A DNA stretch of 64,000 bases. Source: Hyphomonadaceae bacterium. GTDB taxonomy: Bacteria > Pseudomonadota > Alphaproteobacteria > Caulobacterales > Aquidulcibacteraceae. The stretch covers positions 353,568 through 417,567 of the forward strand of contig JALHQO010000001.1 of assembly GCA_022841905.1 (NCBI GenBank), in the 5' to 3' direction. A program made the translations under genes and the position numbers. Under the pieces are notes generated by a model. It did no database searches. It saw only the letters and a list, made by a program, of their open reading frames with translations, and was not told where the DNA came from. Positions 43,342 through 53,417 of this stretch are shown here, piece by piece (positions within the stretch are counted from its first letter, which is position 1; every line of letters begins with the position of its first letter).

Positions 43342-46300
43342 ATGATACGCCGCTCGACGCTAATTGCTGTCGAGATTTTGCTCGCGCTGGTCGCCGCCTT
43401 GGCGATCGGCGTCGGCATTGCGTGGTGGCGGCTGAGCCAGGGCCCGATCGAACTCAACGCCATGCGCGAACACGTGCAGTCCGAGCTTTCGGCTGCCCGA
43501 GGCGGCCGGCCGGTCGGCATCGAGGGCGTGCAGCTGGCCTGGAGCAGCAACGGCCTCGAACTGCTGGCCGTCGGCATCACCATCGAGGACGGACGTGGCG
43601 GCGTGCTCTCCGAACTCGAGCGGGCGCGCATCGAACTCAACGTGCTGCCGCTCTTTATTGGGCGCATCTCGCTGCGGCGGGCGGAGTTTACCGGCGGGGC
43701 GATGACGTTCACGCGCAAGGTGAACGGCGCTCTGCATATCGCCTTCGGCCCCGAAGGCGCGCCGGCGGACATCATCATCGATCCGCCGCCGCCGAACGAG
43801 ACGCTCGAAGAGCGTGTCGCACGCGTGCTCGACAGCATGGAGGCGGCGTTCCGGCCGGTGGGTCCGGGCGGCGGCTTGCGCGAGGTCAGCGTGCGCGGCG
43901 CCGATCTGCTCATCATCAACGATGGCGGTGGTCGCTGGACGGCTGACGCCGCCAATTTCGATCTTGCCCGGCGCGGCCGCACGCTGACGCTGGCGGCGGT
44001 GGCGCGCTTGGAAGGCGCTGACGGTTTGGCGCCGGCCAGCCTGCGCATCACCACCGACACGCGCTTCCGCAGCGCCGTCATTGAATTCGGGGCCGAGAAC
44101 GTGCGGCCGCGCGCCGTCTTCTCGCAAGACGCGCTCGGGCCGTTCGGCGGCTTGGATGCGCCCATGACGGCGACAATCTCGATCGGGCTCGACCGCGACG
44201 TCGGCGTCAATCGCTTCGAAGGCGATGTCGCGTTCGGCGCCGGCTCGGCAGCGATGGGTGATGGCCGCTTCGATCTTGAGGGCGGGCGCCTGCATGGTCG
44301 CTACGATATCGATAGCGACGAACTGATCATCGACGAAATTGCGTTCGCTGGCGACCGCACCCGCATCGACGGCGAAGTCCGCATCCGCGATGTCTCGCGC
44401 ATCATCCGCCCCGCGCCGGATCAACCGGCGGCGTTTGACATTTCGCTGCCAGCGATGCGTCTTGCGATGCCGGGCACGTTCTCCGAGCCGGTGTCGTTCT
44501 CGAATGTGCGGCTGGTCGGCTCGATCGTCAGCGCCGAGCCCAGCATCCGCTTTACGCAACTGACGGCGCAAACCGGCGAAGGCGTGCTGCACGCGACGGG
44601 GCGTCTCTACTGGGCGGCGGCGGGCGTGGGCGAAGATCGCCGCATGCGGACGGGGCTCGAACTCGAAGGCCGCGTCGATGGCGCGGTCGATGCGCGCGTC
44701 ATCACGCAAGTTTGGCCGATGGGCGTGGGCGAGAGCGCGCGCGAGTTTCTGGCGCGATCAGTGCAAGGCGGACGCGTCACCGACATCGTCGCCAGGCTCG
44801 ATATTCGCCCTTCCGACCGCGTCGCCGAGGCCTGGCGCAACGAAGCGGTGGATGTGCGCTTCAACGTGGCGAGCGCGTCGATGCAGTTCGTCTCGACCAT
44901 GTCGCCGGTGGTGAACGCGCGCGGGTCGGGCATTCTGCGCGGCAACAGTTTTGAGATGACGGTGCCCGAGGCGAGCATACACGGCCTCACCATCACCAAC
45001 GGCCGCGTCGAGATTCCGCAGTTCAAGCCGCGCGGCGCGATGGCGACGATCAGCGCGCGCGTCGATGGCAGCGCCCGCAACGTGCTGGAAATTCTAGCCC
45101 AAGAGCCGATCGGTCTGGGCGAGCGCATGCCCGTCGATGCGGCCACTGCGACCGGACGCGCCAACGTCAATCTACGCATCCAACGGCCGATGGTGCGCGA
45201 AGCGCCGTTCGAGGCGTGGCGTTTCTCGGTGGACGGCACCATCCGCGACTTTACCGGCAACATGACAGACCGGCGCATCTCGCTCTCGCAAGGCCAACTC
45301 ACAGTGCGTGGTGACCAGCGCGCGGTGACCGTGTCCGGCCCGGTGCGCGCCGGCGCGTCAGCGATCGAGGAAGTGCGCTGGACCGAGCATATCGGGCGCA
45401 ACGGTGAAAACGGGCGCTCCGAGTATCAGGTCTCCGGCGACTTCGAAGCCGATGATCTGGAGCGGCTGGGCTATCCGGTGGCGCAATATGCGCAAGGTCG
45501 CATCGGCGTGACGGTGACGGGCCAAGGCCGCGGCTTCGACGTCGACAATGCGCGCATCGATCTTGATCTGACCAATGCCGCAGTTGAATTGCCGCGTGCG
45601 TTTTGGGTCAAGCGCGCCGGCGTCGCCGCATCGGCGCGCTTCAATGTCGAGCGTCAGAGCGATGGTTCGCTCGCATTCAATGGCATCGATGCGCGCGGCG
45701 GCGGGCTGACCGCGCAAGGGCGCATGCGGCTGGCGCGCGACAATCGTTTGATCGACGTGGATTTGACACGGCTTGCGATCGAAGGCCGCTCTGATGCACG
45801 GCTGACGGCGACGCGCTCCGCCGATGGCGGCCTCGATGTTGCCGTGCGCGGGGCGCTGTTTGACGGCGCGCCGTTCATGGGCGGCGACGATGCGCCGCCG
45901 GAGGCAGCAGCTCAGCCGGCTAATGCGACCGTGCCGCCGCCACAAGCGCCGCTGCGCGCAACGGTCGAGGTGGATCGTCTGAAGTTGCGCGGCGGCGCGA
46001 CGTTGAGCGATGCGCGGGTGAATCTCACCATGTTGCGCGGCGCGCTTTCGACGCTGATTGCTGAAGGGCGCTCACCCGATAACCGCGCCTTTTCACTCGC
46101 ATTGGGTCCGCGCCCGACCGATCCGCGCGGCGGCGTGCGTTTCCGTTCGGACGATGCAGGCTTTGCCGTGCGCGCGCTCACCGGGATGGACAACGTCATT
46201 GGCGGCACCGCCTCGGCTGACGGCGATTGGCGTGGCGGCCCGCCTAGCCAAGCACGCTTCACGGTGCGCATGCGTGACTTCCAAGTCGTGCGCTTGCCGG

Positions 46301-46896
46301 CGATGGCGCAGCTTTTGTCCTCGGCCGGTTCGCTGACGGGGTTGGTCGATACGTTGAACGGCGAAGGCATCGGCTTTGGCGCGCTCGATGCGGAGATGAC
46401 GTTCGCCAACAACCGCATCGCCTTCAGCGAAGGCCGCATGGCCGGCCCGGCGATGGGGCTGACAGGCGCGGGCAGCTACGACATCAGGCGTGACAATCTC
46501 GATATCGACGGCGTGATTGCGCCGTCGCCGGTGCTGAACTTGTCGATGCTCGGCGAAATTCCGTTGATCGGCGATCTGCTGGTGTCGCGCCGCGGCGAGG
46601 GCGTGTTCGGCATGACCTATTCGATCAACGGACGCGCCGAGCAGCCGCGCGTTGGCGTCAATCCAGTGTCGGCGCTGACGCCGGGAATTCTGCGCCGCAT
46701 CTTCGAACCGGTGCAACCGCGCGAAAGTGCTGCGCCCGGCGGCTCGCATTCGTGGACGCAGGAGCCAGCGGTTGAACCAGCCCCGCCGGAGGTTGCGCCA
46801 GAGGCTGTGACTGAGACGCCTGCCGAAGATGCGCCAGCGGGCGATGTTTCCAGTACGCCGCCGCGTGTTGCCGAAGCGCTCGCCGTCACGCCCTAA
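43342..46896 (+). CDS. AsmA-like / DUF3971 (YhdP-type) envelope protein
   Basis: A 1184-residue giant with one N-terminal helix (LIAVEILLALVAALAIGVGIAWW). The remainder is periplasmic, a repetitive beta-rich sequence ending with a DUF3971/AsmA C-terminal region (GVIAPSPVLNLSMLGEIPLIGDLLVSRRGEGVFGMTYSINGRAEQPRVGVNPVSALTPGILRRIF). Such proteins form hydrophobic grooves bridging inner and outer membranes and move phospholipids. ATG 43342 is chosen over a GTG six bases earlier because GGAG is 8 bases upstream. The tail is Pro/Glu-rich. Convergent with tyrS, 10 bases apart. Confidence 0.87.
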   Translation: MIRRSTLIAVEILLALVAALAIGVGIAWWRLSQGPIELNAMREHVQSELSAARGGRPVGIEGVQLAWSSNGLELLAVGITIEDGRGGVLSELERARIELNVLPLFIGRISLRRAEFTGGAMTFTRKVNGALHIAFGPEGAPADIIIDPPPPNETLEERVARVLDSMEAAFRPVGPGGGLREVSVRGADLLIINDGGGRWTADAANFDLARRGRTLTLAAVARLEGADGLAPASLRITTDTRFRSAVIEFGAENVRPRAVFSQDALGPFGGLDAPMTATISIGLDRDVGVNRFEGDVAFGAGSAAMGDGRFDLEGGRLHGRYDIDSDELIIDEIAFAGDRTRIDGEVRIRDVSRIIRPAPDQPAAFDISLPAMRLAMPGTFSEPVSFSNVRLVGSIVSAEPSIRFTQLTAQTGEGVLHATGRLYWAAAGVGEDRRMRTGLELEGRVDGAVDARVITQVWPMGVGESAREFLARSVQGGRVTDIVARLDIRPSDRVAEAWRNEAVDVRFNVASASMQFVSTMSPVVNARGSGILRGNSFEMTVPEASIHGLTITNGRVEIPQFKPRGAMATISARVDGSARNVLEILAQEPIGLGERMPVDAATATGRANVNLRIQRPMVREAPFEAWRFSVDGTIRDFTGNMTDRRISLSQGQLTVRGDQRAVTVSGPVRAGASAIEEVRWTEHIGRNGENGRSEYQVSGDFEADDLERLGYPVAQYAQGRIGVTVTGQGRGFDVDNARIDLDLTNAAVELPRAFWVKRAGVAASARFNVERQSDGSLAFNGIDARGGGLTAQGRMRLARDNRLIDVDLTRLAIEGRSDARLTATRSADGGLDVAVRGALFDGAPFMGGDDAPPEAAAQPANATVPPPQAPLRATVEVDRLKLRGGATLSDARVNLTMLRGALSTLIAEGRSPDNRAFSLALGPRPTDPRGGVRFRSDDAGFAVRALTGMDNVIGGTASADGDWRGGPPSQARFTVRMRDFQVVRLPAMAQLLSSAGSLTGLVDTLNGEGIGFGALDAEMTFANNRIAFSEGRMAGPAMGLTGAGSYDIRRDNLDIDGVIAPSPVLNLSMLGEIPLIGDLLVSRRGEGVFGMTYSINGRAEQPRVGVNPVSALTPGILRRIFEPVQPRESAAPGGSHSWTQEPAVEPAPPEVAPEAVTETPAEDAPAGDVSSTPPRVAEALAVTP

Positions 46897-46906
46897 GCGG
46901 CGGTCG

Positions 46907-48151
46907 CTATTCCACGCGCAGCAGTGCGTGCTTCTTCTTTCCGAGCGACAATTTAATCGCGCCGTCTACGATGTCGGCGGGTGAAAGCTCGGCGCCTTCA
47001 TCGGTGATCAGCGCATCGTTCACGCTGACGGATTTTTGCGCGATGGCGCGTTTGCCTTCGCCGTTGGAGGCGGCGAGCCCGGCTTTCACCAGCGCGGCGG
47101 CGACGCGCAAGCCCGCGAATTCGCTTTGCGCGATGACGATAGTCGGCAGGTTGTCGCTGCGCGCGCCTTGTTCGAACGTCGCGCGCGCGGCTTCTTCGGC
47201 CTTTAGCGCTTCGCCGCGGCCGTGGAGCAATGCCGTCGCTTCGGTGGCGAGCGTTTTCTTGGCGTCGTTGATTTCGGCGCCTTGCAGGGCTTCCAGGCGC
47301 GCGATTTCTTCGAGCGGTAGGTCGGTGAAGATTTTGAGGAAGCGGCCGACATCGGCGTCTTCGGCGTTGCGCCAGTATTGCCAATATTCGTAGGGGCTCA
47401 CCATGTCGGCGTTGAGCCAGACCGCGCCTTGCGCCGTCTTGCCCATTTTGGCGCCGCTCGCTGTAGTGATGAGCGGTTGTGTGAGGCCGAAGAGTTCGAA
47501 GCTCTCCATGCGGCGCCCCAATTCGACGCCGTTGACGATGTTGCCCCACTGATCGGAGCCGCCCATTTGCAGCTCGCAATTGTAGCGGCGCTTCAGCTCG
47601 ACGAAATCGTAGGCTTGCAGGATCATGTAGTTGAACTCGATGAAGCTCATCGGCTGCTCGCGCTCGAGACGGAGCTTGACCGAGTCCATCGAGAGCATGC
47701 GGTTGACGCTCATGTGGCGCCCGACCGTGCGCAGGAAATCGAGATAGTTGAGCGGCAGTAGCCACTCGGAATTGTCCACGAGCAGCGCGTCGGACTTGCC
47801 GTCGCCGAAGCTGAGAAACTTGTCGAACGTGCCGCGGATCGAGGCGGTGTTCTTGACGATCTGCTCTTCGGAGAGAAGCTGACGCATCTCCTCCTTGCCG
47901 GAGGGATCGCCGACGCGGGTGGTGCCGCCGCCGAGCAGAACGATGGGTTTGCCGCCAGCCTGCTGCAGGCGGCGCAGGTACATGATCTGGGTGAGGTTGC
48001 CCACGTGCAGGGACGGGGCGGTCATGTCGAAGCCGATATAGCCGGTCACGCCGCGGGCGGCGGCTTTGTCCAAGCCCTCAAGATCGGTGCACTGGTGAAA
48101 CTGTCCGCGCGCGATCGCCGTGCGCAGGAAGGGGGAGGAGGCGGTGGTCAT
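46907..48151 (-). CDS. tyrS: Tyrosyl-tRNA synthetase
   Basis: A 414-residue class I synthetase (TyrRS-1 type). The ATP-binding HIGH motif reads HVGN in [26 protein letters not shown] and the KMSKS-type KMGKT ([15 protein letters not shown]) follow. An S4 RNA-binding domain ends the protein ([15 protein letters not shown]...). ATG 48151 ([12 protein letters not shown]) is chosen over an earlier ATG at 48181, since the family starts with FL..AxxRG. Convergent with the AsmA-like gene. Confidence 0.95.
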   Translation of the reverse strand: MTTASSPFLRTAIARGQFHQCTDLEGLDKAAARGVTGYIGFDMTAPSLHVGNLTQIMYLRRLQQAGGKPIVLLGGGTTRVGDPSGKEEMRQLLSEEQIVKNTASIRGTFDKFLSFGDGKSDALLVDNSEWLLPLNYLDFLRTVGRHMSVNRMLSMDSVKLRLEREQPMSFIEFNYMILQAYDFVELKRRYNCELQMGGSDQWGNIVNGVELGRRMESFELFGLTQPLITTASGAKMGKTAQGAVWLNADMVSPYEYWQYWRNAEDADVGRFLKIFTDLPLEEIARLEALQGAEINDAKKTLATEATALLHGRGEALKAEEAARATFEQGARSDNLPTIVIAQSEFAGLRVAAALVKAGLAASNGEGKRAIAQKSVSVNDALITDEGAELSPADIVDGAIKLSLGKKKHALLRVE

Positions 48152-48229
48152 GGCGCGGGCGCTTAGCATGGGGCGGCTCACGTGTCGAAGCTACGTCCCG
48201 TTAAAGGAGATCAGGTCTAAGGTGTCGCT

Positions 48230-48742
48230 ATGCAGGTCGCCCTGAAACCCCACCCCGACACGCCCGCGAACGCCGTGACGGCGATCGAGGTGGAGGTCGT
48301 GCGGGAAGGCGGGGTGCTGCGGCTGAAGTATCGCGCGCTCGGGCGGATGGATGAGCTGCTCGTACCGGCGGCGGCGGATTTCGAGCGCGCCGATGAACTT
48401 TGGAAAGAGACCTGCTTCGAGGCGTTCGTGCGCGGGGCGGGCGAGGCCTATTGCGAATTCAACTTCGCGCCCTCGTCGCGCTGGGCGGCGTATGCGTTTG
48501 AAGGCTACCGCGCCGGCATGCGCGATTTCGAAGTGGCGCCGCTTTATGTCGAGACCAATGCAGGGCCGGACTCGTTCGAACTGATTGCGGCGGTGACGCC
48601 GGGCGAGGTTGGGCCGTGGCGCGTTGGCCTATCGGCGGTGATTGAAGAAACGGATGGGCGGAAATCGTACTGGGCGCTGGCGCACGCGCCCGGCAAGCCG
48701 GACTTCCACCATGGCGACGCATTCCAGTTGGAGCTGACATGA
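48230..48742 (+). CDS. DOMON-like domain protein
   Basis: A 170-residue protein without a signal peptide. It resembles the DOMON-like beta-sandwich families: VRLKYRALGRMDELLVP, DELWKETCFEAFVRGAGEAYCEFNFAPSSRWAAYAFEGYR and SYWALAHAPGKPDFHHGDAF. DOMON-like folds bind haem or sugars. Its stop overlaps the start of the DUF1343 muramidase gene (ATGA), implying translational coupling and perhaps a joint role in peptidoglycan fragment use. No catalytic residues recognised. Confidence 0.82.
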   Translation: MQVALKPHPDTPANAVTAIEVEVVREGGVLRLKYRALGRMDELLVPAAADFERADELWKETCFEAFVRGAGEAYCEFNFAPSSRWAAYAFEGYRAGMRDFEVAPLYVETNAGPDSFELIAAVTPGEVGPWRVGLSAVIEETDGRKSYWALAHAPGKPDFHHGDAFQLELT

Positions 48743-49944
48743 AATTCGGCATCGAGCGTTTGTTGGAAGATGCGAAGCTCCGCGCGCCGCTGAAGGGCAA
48801 GCGCGTGGCGCTGGTGGCGCATCCCGCATCGGTGACGCGTGATCTCACGCATTCGTTCGATGCGCTGATGGCGCTCGATGATATTCGCATCACGGCCGTG
48901 TTCGGTCCGCAGCACGGCATGCGCGGCGAGAAGCAGGACAATATGGTTGAGAGCGACGACTATACCGATCCGCTTTACGGCGTTCCGGTGTTCTCGCTTT
49001 ACGGCGAAGTACGCCGGCCGACCGGGCAGATGCTGTCGACGTTCGACGTCGTGCTGATCGATCTGCAGGACTTAGGCTGCCGCATCTACACCTTCATCAC
49101 GACGCTGCTCTACATGCTCGAAGCGGCGGCTGAGCATGGCAAGGAAGTGTGGGTGCTTGATCGCCCCAATCCTGCTGGGCGGCCAATTGAAGGGCTGACG
49201 TTGCGCGCCGGCTGGGAGAGCTTTGTCGGCGCGGGGCCGATGCCGATGCGGCATGGTTTGACGCTTGGCGAATTGGGGCACTGGTTTATCGAGCACTTCA
49301 AACTCGACGTGCCGTATCGCGTGATTGAGATGGAAGGCTACAAGCCCGACGAAGCGCCCGGTTACGGTTGGCCGATCGGTGAGCGCACGTGGGTGAACCC
49401 GTCGCCGAACGCGCCGAACCTTTGGATGGCGCGCGCCTATGCCGGCACGGTGATGCTCGAAGGCGCAACGTTGAGCGAAGGCCGCGGCACAACGCGGCCG
49501 CTGGAGTTGTTCGGCGCGCCTGATATCAATGGGCGCGACGTGATTGCGGAAATGCGCGCGTTCGCGCCGCATTGGCTCGATGGCTGCCTGCTGCGCGAAT
49601 GCTTCTTCGAGCCGACGTTTCATAAGCATGTGAAGCAACTGTGCAGCGGCGTGCAGATCCACGTCGAGGACCCGGCGCATTACAACCATCACGCCTTCAA
49701 GCCGTGGCGCGTGCAAGCGCTCGCCTTCAAGGCGGTCCGCCGGCTCTATCCAGACTACAATCTCTGGCGCGATTTTCCGTACGAGTACGCGTTCGGCAAA
49801 TTGCCGATTGACGTGATCAACGGCTCGCCGCTGCTGCGCGAATGGGTCGACGATCCGAACACCGGCCCCGGCGATCTCGACGCGATCACGCTGCCGGACG
49901 AGCAAGCGTGGGCGGCGGCGCGGGCGAAGTATTTGATCTACTGA
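48739..49944 (+). CDS. DUF1343 family, NamZ-type exo-beta-N-acetylmuramidase
   Basis: A 401-residue protein of the family whose Bacillus founder, NamZ, releases MurNAc from the non-reducing end of peptidoglycan fragments (GH171). Family blocks include RVALVAHPASVTRDL, FGPQHGMRGEKQDNM, PVFSLYGEVRRPT, DLQDLGCRIYTF, VLDRPNPAGRPIEG, EGATLSEGRGTTRPLELFGAP and a C-terminal LYPDYNLWRDFPYEYAF. It has no visible signal peptide, so unlike NamZ it may act on imported muropeptides in the cytoplasm, or be exported otherwise. Coupled to the DOMON-like gene. It is convergent with the next gene by a 7-base overlap. Confidence 0.85.
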   Translation: MKFGIERLLEDAKLRAPLKGKRVALVAHPASVTRDLTHSFDALMALDDIRITAVFGPQHGMRGEKQDNMVESDDYTDPLYGVPVFSLYGEVRRPTGQMLSTFDVVLIDLQDLGCRIYTFITTLLYMLEAAAEHGKEVWVLDRPNPAGRPIEGLTLRAGWESFVGAGPMPMRHGLTLGELGHWFIEHFKLDVPYRVIEMEGYKPDEAPGYGWPIGERTWVNPSPNAPNLWMARAYAGTVMLEGATLSEGRGTTRPLELFGAPDINGRDVIAEMRAFAPHWLDGCLLRECFFEPTFHKHVKQLCSGVQIHVEDPAHYNHHAFKPWRVQALAFKAVRRLYPDYNLWRDFPYEYAFGKLPIDVINGSPLLREWVDDPNTGPGDLDAITLPDEQAWAAARAKYLIY

Positions 49945-50843
49945 GCGCCCGGCCGCCAGCCGCTTGCCGCGAGGAAGGCACGGGCGTCCGTACCGCGCAG
50001 AATATCGCGGATGGCTTGGCGCTTGTCGGGCGCGTGTTCGTAGTAGTCGCGCACGATGCGATAGCCGACCCAATAGGCAAGATCGCCAGGCGCTTCGGGC
50101 GTTCCGACGCCGTTATAGAGCCATGTTGAGAGATCGCGGTTGTCCATGTCGGCGGCGAAGCGCTGTTCGATCTCGGCTTCACGGCCAGCAGTCCACTCGA
50201 TGAGATGGCCGTTTGAGATGCGGCCGGTCATCAGTTCGGCCATGAATTCGGCCGCGCCTTCGTTGAGTGATTGAGAGAGCACCGTCTCGCCCGCGAAGCT
50301 GCTCTGAAGGGAATGCACCATTTCGTGGGCGATGATGTGGGTGAGGCGAATGTCGAGTGCGGAGGTGTCGGGCGAACCGCTGCGGCACATGACTTCGAGG
50401 CCGATCATCAAGGCTTCGCTGTTGGCCGTACCGCCGGAATTGTTGGCGCCAATGAGGATATAGGTCTGTGGATAGGTCGCTTCGGGGTAGAGCGCTTCTA
50501 GCGCTAGGAACGCGGCGCGGACGCGGGCGCGCACATCGCCAAGATTTTGTGCGCAGGTGCGTGCGTCGCTGTAGATTTGCGGTCGCTGCGCGACGCGCGC
50601 GGCGAGGTTCTCGGCTGAGACAATTCGATTCGGAATGAAGCCGCGCACGCCAGCGCTGCCATTGGCGATGTAGGGCTGAAGCGCTGCAGCGTCGGGCCTG
50701 CCGCTGGCGGCGTCATAGATTCGAAAGAAGGCGTCGACGTCGGCGGTTTCGATCCTGGCGTCGAGCGGATCGGCGGCGCGCTGGGCGTGGGCGGTGGTAG
50801 TCGCCGCGGCGAAGATGGCGGCGGCGATGAGAATGGTGCGCAT
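49938..50843 (-). CDS. Secreted HEXXH putative zinc protease (DUF2268/GldB-like)
   Basis: A 301-residue protein with a signal peptide (MRTILIAAAIFAAATTTAHAQ). The motif HEMVH lies in HIIAHEMVHSLQ near residue 175, and an additional Glu in LNEGAAEFMAELMTG about 25 residues later is consistent with a third metal ligand, as in DUF2268-type predicted Zn-dependent proteases. The C-terminal region (YWVGYRIVRDYYEHAPDKRQAIRDIL) is helical and also typical. Periplasmic or outer-membrane associated; substrate unknown. It overlaps the NamZ-type gene tail to tail by 7 bases. Confidence 0.75.
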   Translation of the reverse strand: MRTILIAAAIFAAATTTAHAQRAADPLDARIETADVDAFFRIYDAASGRPDAAALQPYIANGSAGVRGFIPNRIVSAENLAARVAQRPQIYSDARTCAQNLGDVRARVRAAFLALEALYPEATYPQTYILIGANNSGGTANSEALMIGLEVMCRSGSPDTSALDIRLTHIIAHEMVHSLQSSFAGETVLSQSLNEGAAEFMAELMTGRISNGHLIEWTAGREAEIEQRFAADMDNRDLSTWLYNGVGTPEAPGDLAYWVGYRIVRDYYEHAPDKRQAIRDILRGTDARAFLAASGWRPGAQ

Positions 50844-50961
50844 TAGTCCCCTCCTGGTTCGATGATGCGGGCGGGCGCGCCATTGGATGCGCCGCCCGTC
50901 TCTGGAGTGGCGCTTCCGCTTTCAGTCTGTCACAGCAGACTCTCGATTGACGAGACCCCCC

Positions 50962-52263
50962 ATGACCACTCCCGCTTTCGCCGCGCCGCTTCAGTTGCCC
51001 AGCGAGACATTGCCGAACCGTTTGGCGAAAGCAGCGATGACAGAGGGCATGGCCGATCTCCAAGGGCGGCCATCGGACGATCTCGTGCGTCTTTATGAAG
51101 CGTGGGGGCGCGGCGGCGCGGGGCTGTTGATCAGCGGCAATGTGCCGGTCGATGCGCAGCATCTGGAGCGGCCGGGGAATGTGATCATCGCGGGACCGCA
51201 GGATGCAGCGGCGAAAGCGGCGCTGCGGCGGCTGACACAGGCCGCGCGTGCCGGCGGCGCCGGGTTCTGGATTCAATTGAGCCATGCCGGGCGCCAGACG
51301 CCCGCGCTCGTCAATCCAACGCCGAAGGCGCCTTCCGCCGTGGCGCTGGCATTGCCGGGAAAACTTTACGGCGCGCCTGTGCCGATGAGCGGCGACGATA
51401 TCCGCGCCGTCATTCGCAGCTTTGCCGAAGCAGCGGCGGTGTCGCGCGAGGTGGGCTTTACAGGCGTGCAGATACACGGCGCGCACGGCTATCTGATTTC
51501 TCAATTCCTCTCACCGCTTGCGAACAAGCGCGAAGACGAATGGGGCGGCGCGTTGGAAAACCGCGCGCGGCTGCTGTTGGAAATCGTGCGCGCGACGCGT
51601 GCGGCGGTTGGCGCCGATTTCACGCTCGCGGTGAAGCTCAATTCGGCGGATTTTCAACGCGGCGGCTTTGCGCCGGGCGAGAGCATGCAAGTGGCGCAAT
51701 GGCTCGAAGCGGAAGGCGTCGATCTTCTGGAAGTGTCCGGCGGCAATTACGAGCAGCCGCGCATGATGAAGATGGAAGGGCTTGAAGCCGCCGATGTCAG
51801 CGGCTTGCCGGCCTCCACAGCGGCGCGTGAGGCTTACTTCCTGGATTTTGCCGTGGAGTTACGCAAGCATGTGAAAACGCCGTTGATGGTGACGGGCGGG
51901 ATGCGGACGGCGCAGGCGATGAACGAGGTGATCGAGCGCGATGGCGTGTCATTGATCGGCATTGGTCGGCCGATGGTGGTCGATCCCGATGCGCCGCGGC
52001 GTTTGCTGGAAGGTGCGCCGTCGCTCGATCGCCACGAAGAGCGCTTGCGCCTGGGGCCTGGCTTTTTCAGTCAGCGCTCGCCGTCGAAAACTCTGCGCGC
52101 GTTGAATGGTTTCGGCGCGCTTTATTGGCAGTACCAGCAATTGCGCCGCATCGGGCGCGGGCAGGCCCCCGACATGAAGCTGGGCTTGTTGAAAGCGCTG
52201 ATGGATGAGCGGCGCGCGCAGACCGCGTGGATGGCCGGCCGCGCGCGCGGGGCCGCATCATGA
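50962..52263 (+). CDS. NADH:flavin oxidoreductase (Old Yellow Enzyme family)
   Basis: A 433-residue FMN TIM-barrel enzyme that reduces activated alkenes with NAD(P)H. ATG 50962 is used; an in-frame ATG at 50887 lies in the promoter of the divergent gene. Signatures: AKAAMTEGMAD, WIQLSHAGRQTP, HGAHGYLISQFLSPLANKREDEWGG with catalytic HGAH, and a C-terminal VTGGMRTAQAM...IGIGRPMVVDP. An added ~70-residue helical C-terminus has QYQQLRRIG. Its stop overlaps the start of the lactate-type dehydrogenase (ATGA). Substrate unknown. Confidence 0.9.
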   Translation: MTTPAFAAPLQLPSETLPNRLAKAAMTEGMADLQGRPSDDLVRLYEAWGRGGAGLLISGNVPVDAQHLERPGNVIIAGPQDAAAKAALRRLTQAARAGGAGFWIQLSHAGRQTPALVNPTPKAPSAVALALPGKLYGAPVPMSGDDIRAVIRSFAEAAAVSREVGFTGVQIHGAHGYLISQFLSPLANKREDEWGGALENRARLLLEIVRATRAAVGADFTLAVKLNSADFQRGGFAPGESMQVAQWLEAEGVDLLEVSGGNYEQPRMMKMEGLEAADVSGLPASTAAREAYFLDFAVELRKHVKTPLMVTGGMRTAQAMNEVIERDGVSLIGIGRPMVVDPDAPRRLLEGAPSLDRHEERLRLGPGFFSQRSPSKTLRALNGFGALYWQYQQLRRIGRGQAPDMKLGLLKALMDERRAQTAWMAGRARGAAS

Positions 52264-53417
52264 GCCGGCTCGATCGGGCCTACAATATCGGCGATCTGCG
52301 CAAGCTGGCCTACAAGCGACTGCCGCCGCCGATTTTTCACTACATCGATGGCGGCGCCGACGATGAATGGACGATGCGGCGCAACGCGAGTGCGTTTCAG
52401 CGCTATGAAATCATCCCTGACGTTCTGAGCGATGTCTCCAAGCTCAAGACCGCGACCACGCTGTTCGGCCAGCCCATTGCGCGCCCGCTGATGCTGGCGC
52501 CGACAGGCCTCAATCGCATGTTCCACGAGGACGCCGAGCATGCGGTGACGCGCGCGACGGCCAAGCACGGCTTGCTGTTTGGGCTGTCGACCATCGGCAC
52601 GATTCGATTGGAAGAGGTCGCCGAGCAGTTCGCCGGGCCGAAAGTGTTTCAGGTCTACATCTTCAAGGATCGCGGTCTGACCAGTGAGTTCGTCGCGCGT
52701 TGCAAAGCGGCGGGCTATCACGGGCTCGCGCTCACGGTGGATACGCCGGTGGCGGGCAATCGCGAGCGCGACCGCGTGCATGGGCTGTCGCTGCCGCCGC
52801 GGCTCACCTTTCGTTCGATGGTGAGTTTCGCGCTGCATCCCGGCTGGTCGCTGCCGGCGCTGACGGGGAAGAAATTCGACTTCGCCAATGTGAGCCACCG
52901 CGTTGATGCGCTGGCGGGGACGTCGATGAGCGTGGTTGAGTACATGGGCAGTCAGTTCGATCGCTCACTGACCTGGAAAGATGTCGAGTGGTTGGCGCGC
53001 GAATGGGGCGGGCCGCTGGCGATCAAAGGCGTGATGAGTCCCGAAGACGCCAAGCGCTCGATCTCAAGCGGCGCGAGCGGCGTCATGATTTCCAATCATG
53101 GCGGACGCCAGCTCGATGGCGCGCCGGCGCCAGTCGATCAAGTGGCTGCGGTGCGCGATGCGTTGGGCGATGGTCCGGATGTGATCTGTGAAGGCGGCGT
53201 GCGGCGCGGCTCGGATATCTTCAAAGCCTTGGCGCTCGGCGCGACGGCGTGCTCGATCGGGCGGCCTTACCTTTATGGGCTCGCCGCGGGCGGCGAAGCG
53301 GGCGTCGATCGCGCCTTGACGCTGCTCACCGAAGAATTTGATCGCACGATGATGCTGGCGGGTGTCAACGATGTCGGCGCCATCGAGCGGCGGCACGTTC
53401 GTGTCGTCGGACTTTAG
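52260..53417 (+). CDS. FMN-dependent alpha-hydroxyacid dehydrogenase (L-lactate dehydrogenase type)
   Basis: A 385-residue enzyme of the LldD/glycolate oxidase/mandelate dehydrogenase family. FMN/substrate motifs are present: FHYIDGGADDEWT, PLMLAPTGLNRMFHEDAE, VFQVYIFKDRG, and the catalytic His segment ISNHGGRQLDGAPAPVDQ with GGVRRGSDIFKALALGA. It oxidises an L-2-hydroxyacid and passes electrons to quinone or oxygen. ATGA overlap with the OYE-family gene implies joint action on one pathway. The end overlaps tail to tail with NDH-2 by 4 bases. Substrate cannot be read, so lldD is not asserted. Confidence 0.88.
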   Translation: MSRLDRAYNIGDLRKLAYKRLPPPIFHYIDGGADDEWTMRRNASAFQRYEIIPDVLSDVSKLKTATTLFGQPIARPLMLAPTGLNRMFHEDAEHAVTRATAKHGLLFGLSTIGTIRLEEVAEQFAGPKVFQVYIFKDRGLTSEFVARCKAAGYHGLALTVDTPVAGNRERDRVHGLSLPPRLTFRSMVSFALHPGWSLPALTGKKFDFANVSHRVDALAGTSMSVVEYMGSQFDRSLTWKDVEWLAREWGGPLAIKGVMSPEDAKRSISSGASGVMISNHGGRQLDGAPAPVDQVAAVRDALGDGPDVICEGGVRRGSDIFKALALGATACSIGRPYLYGLAAGGEAGVDRALTLLTEEFDRTMMLAGVNDVGAIERRHVRVVGL

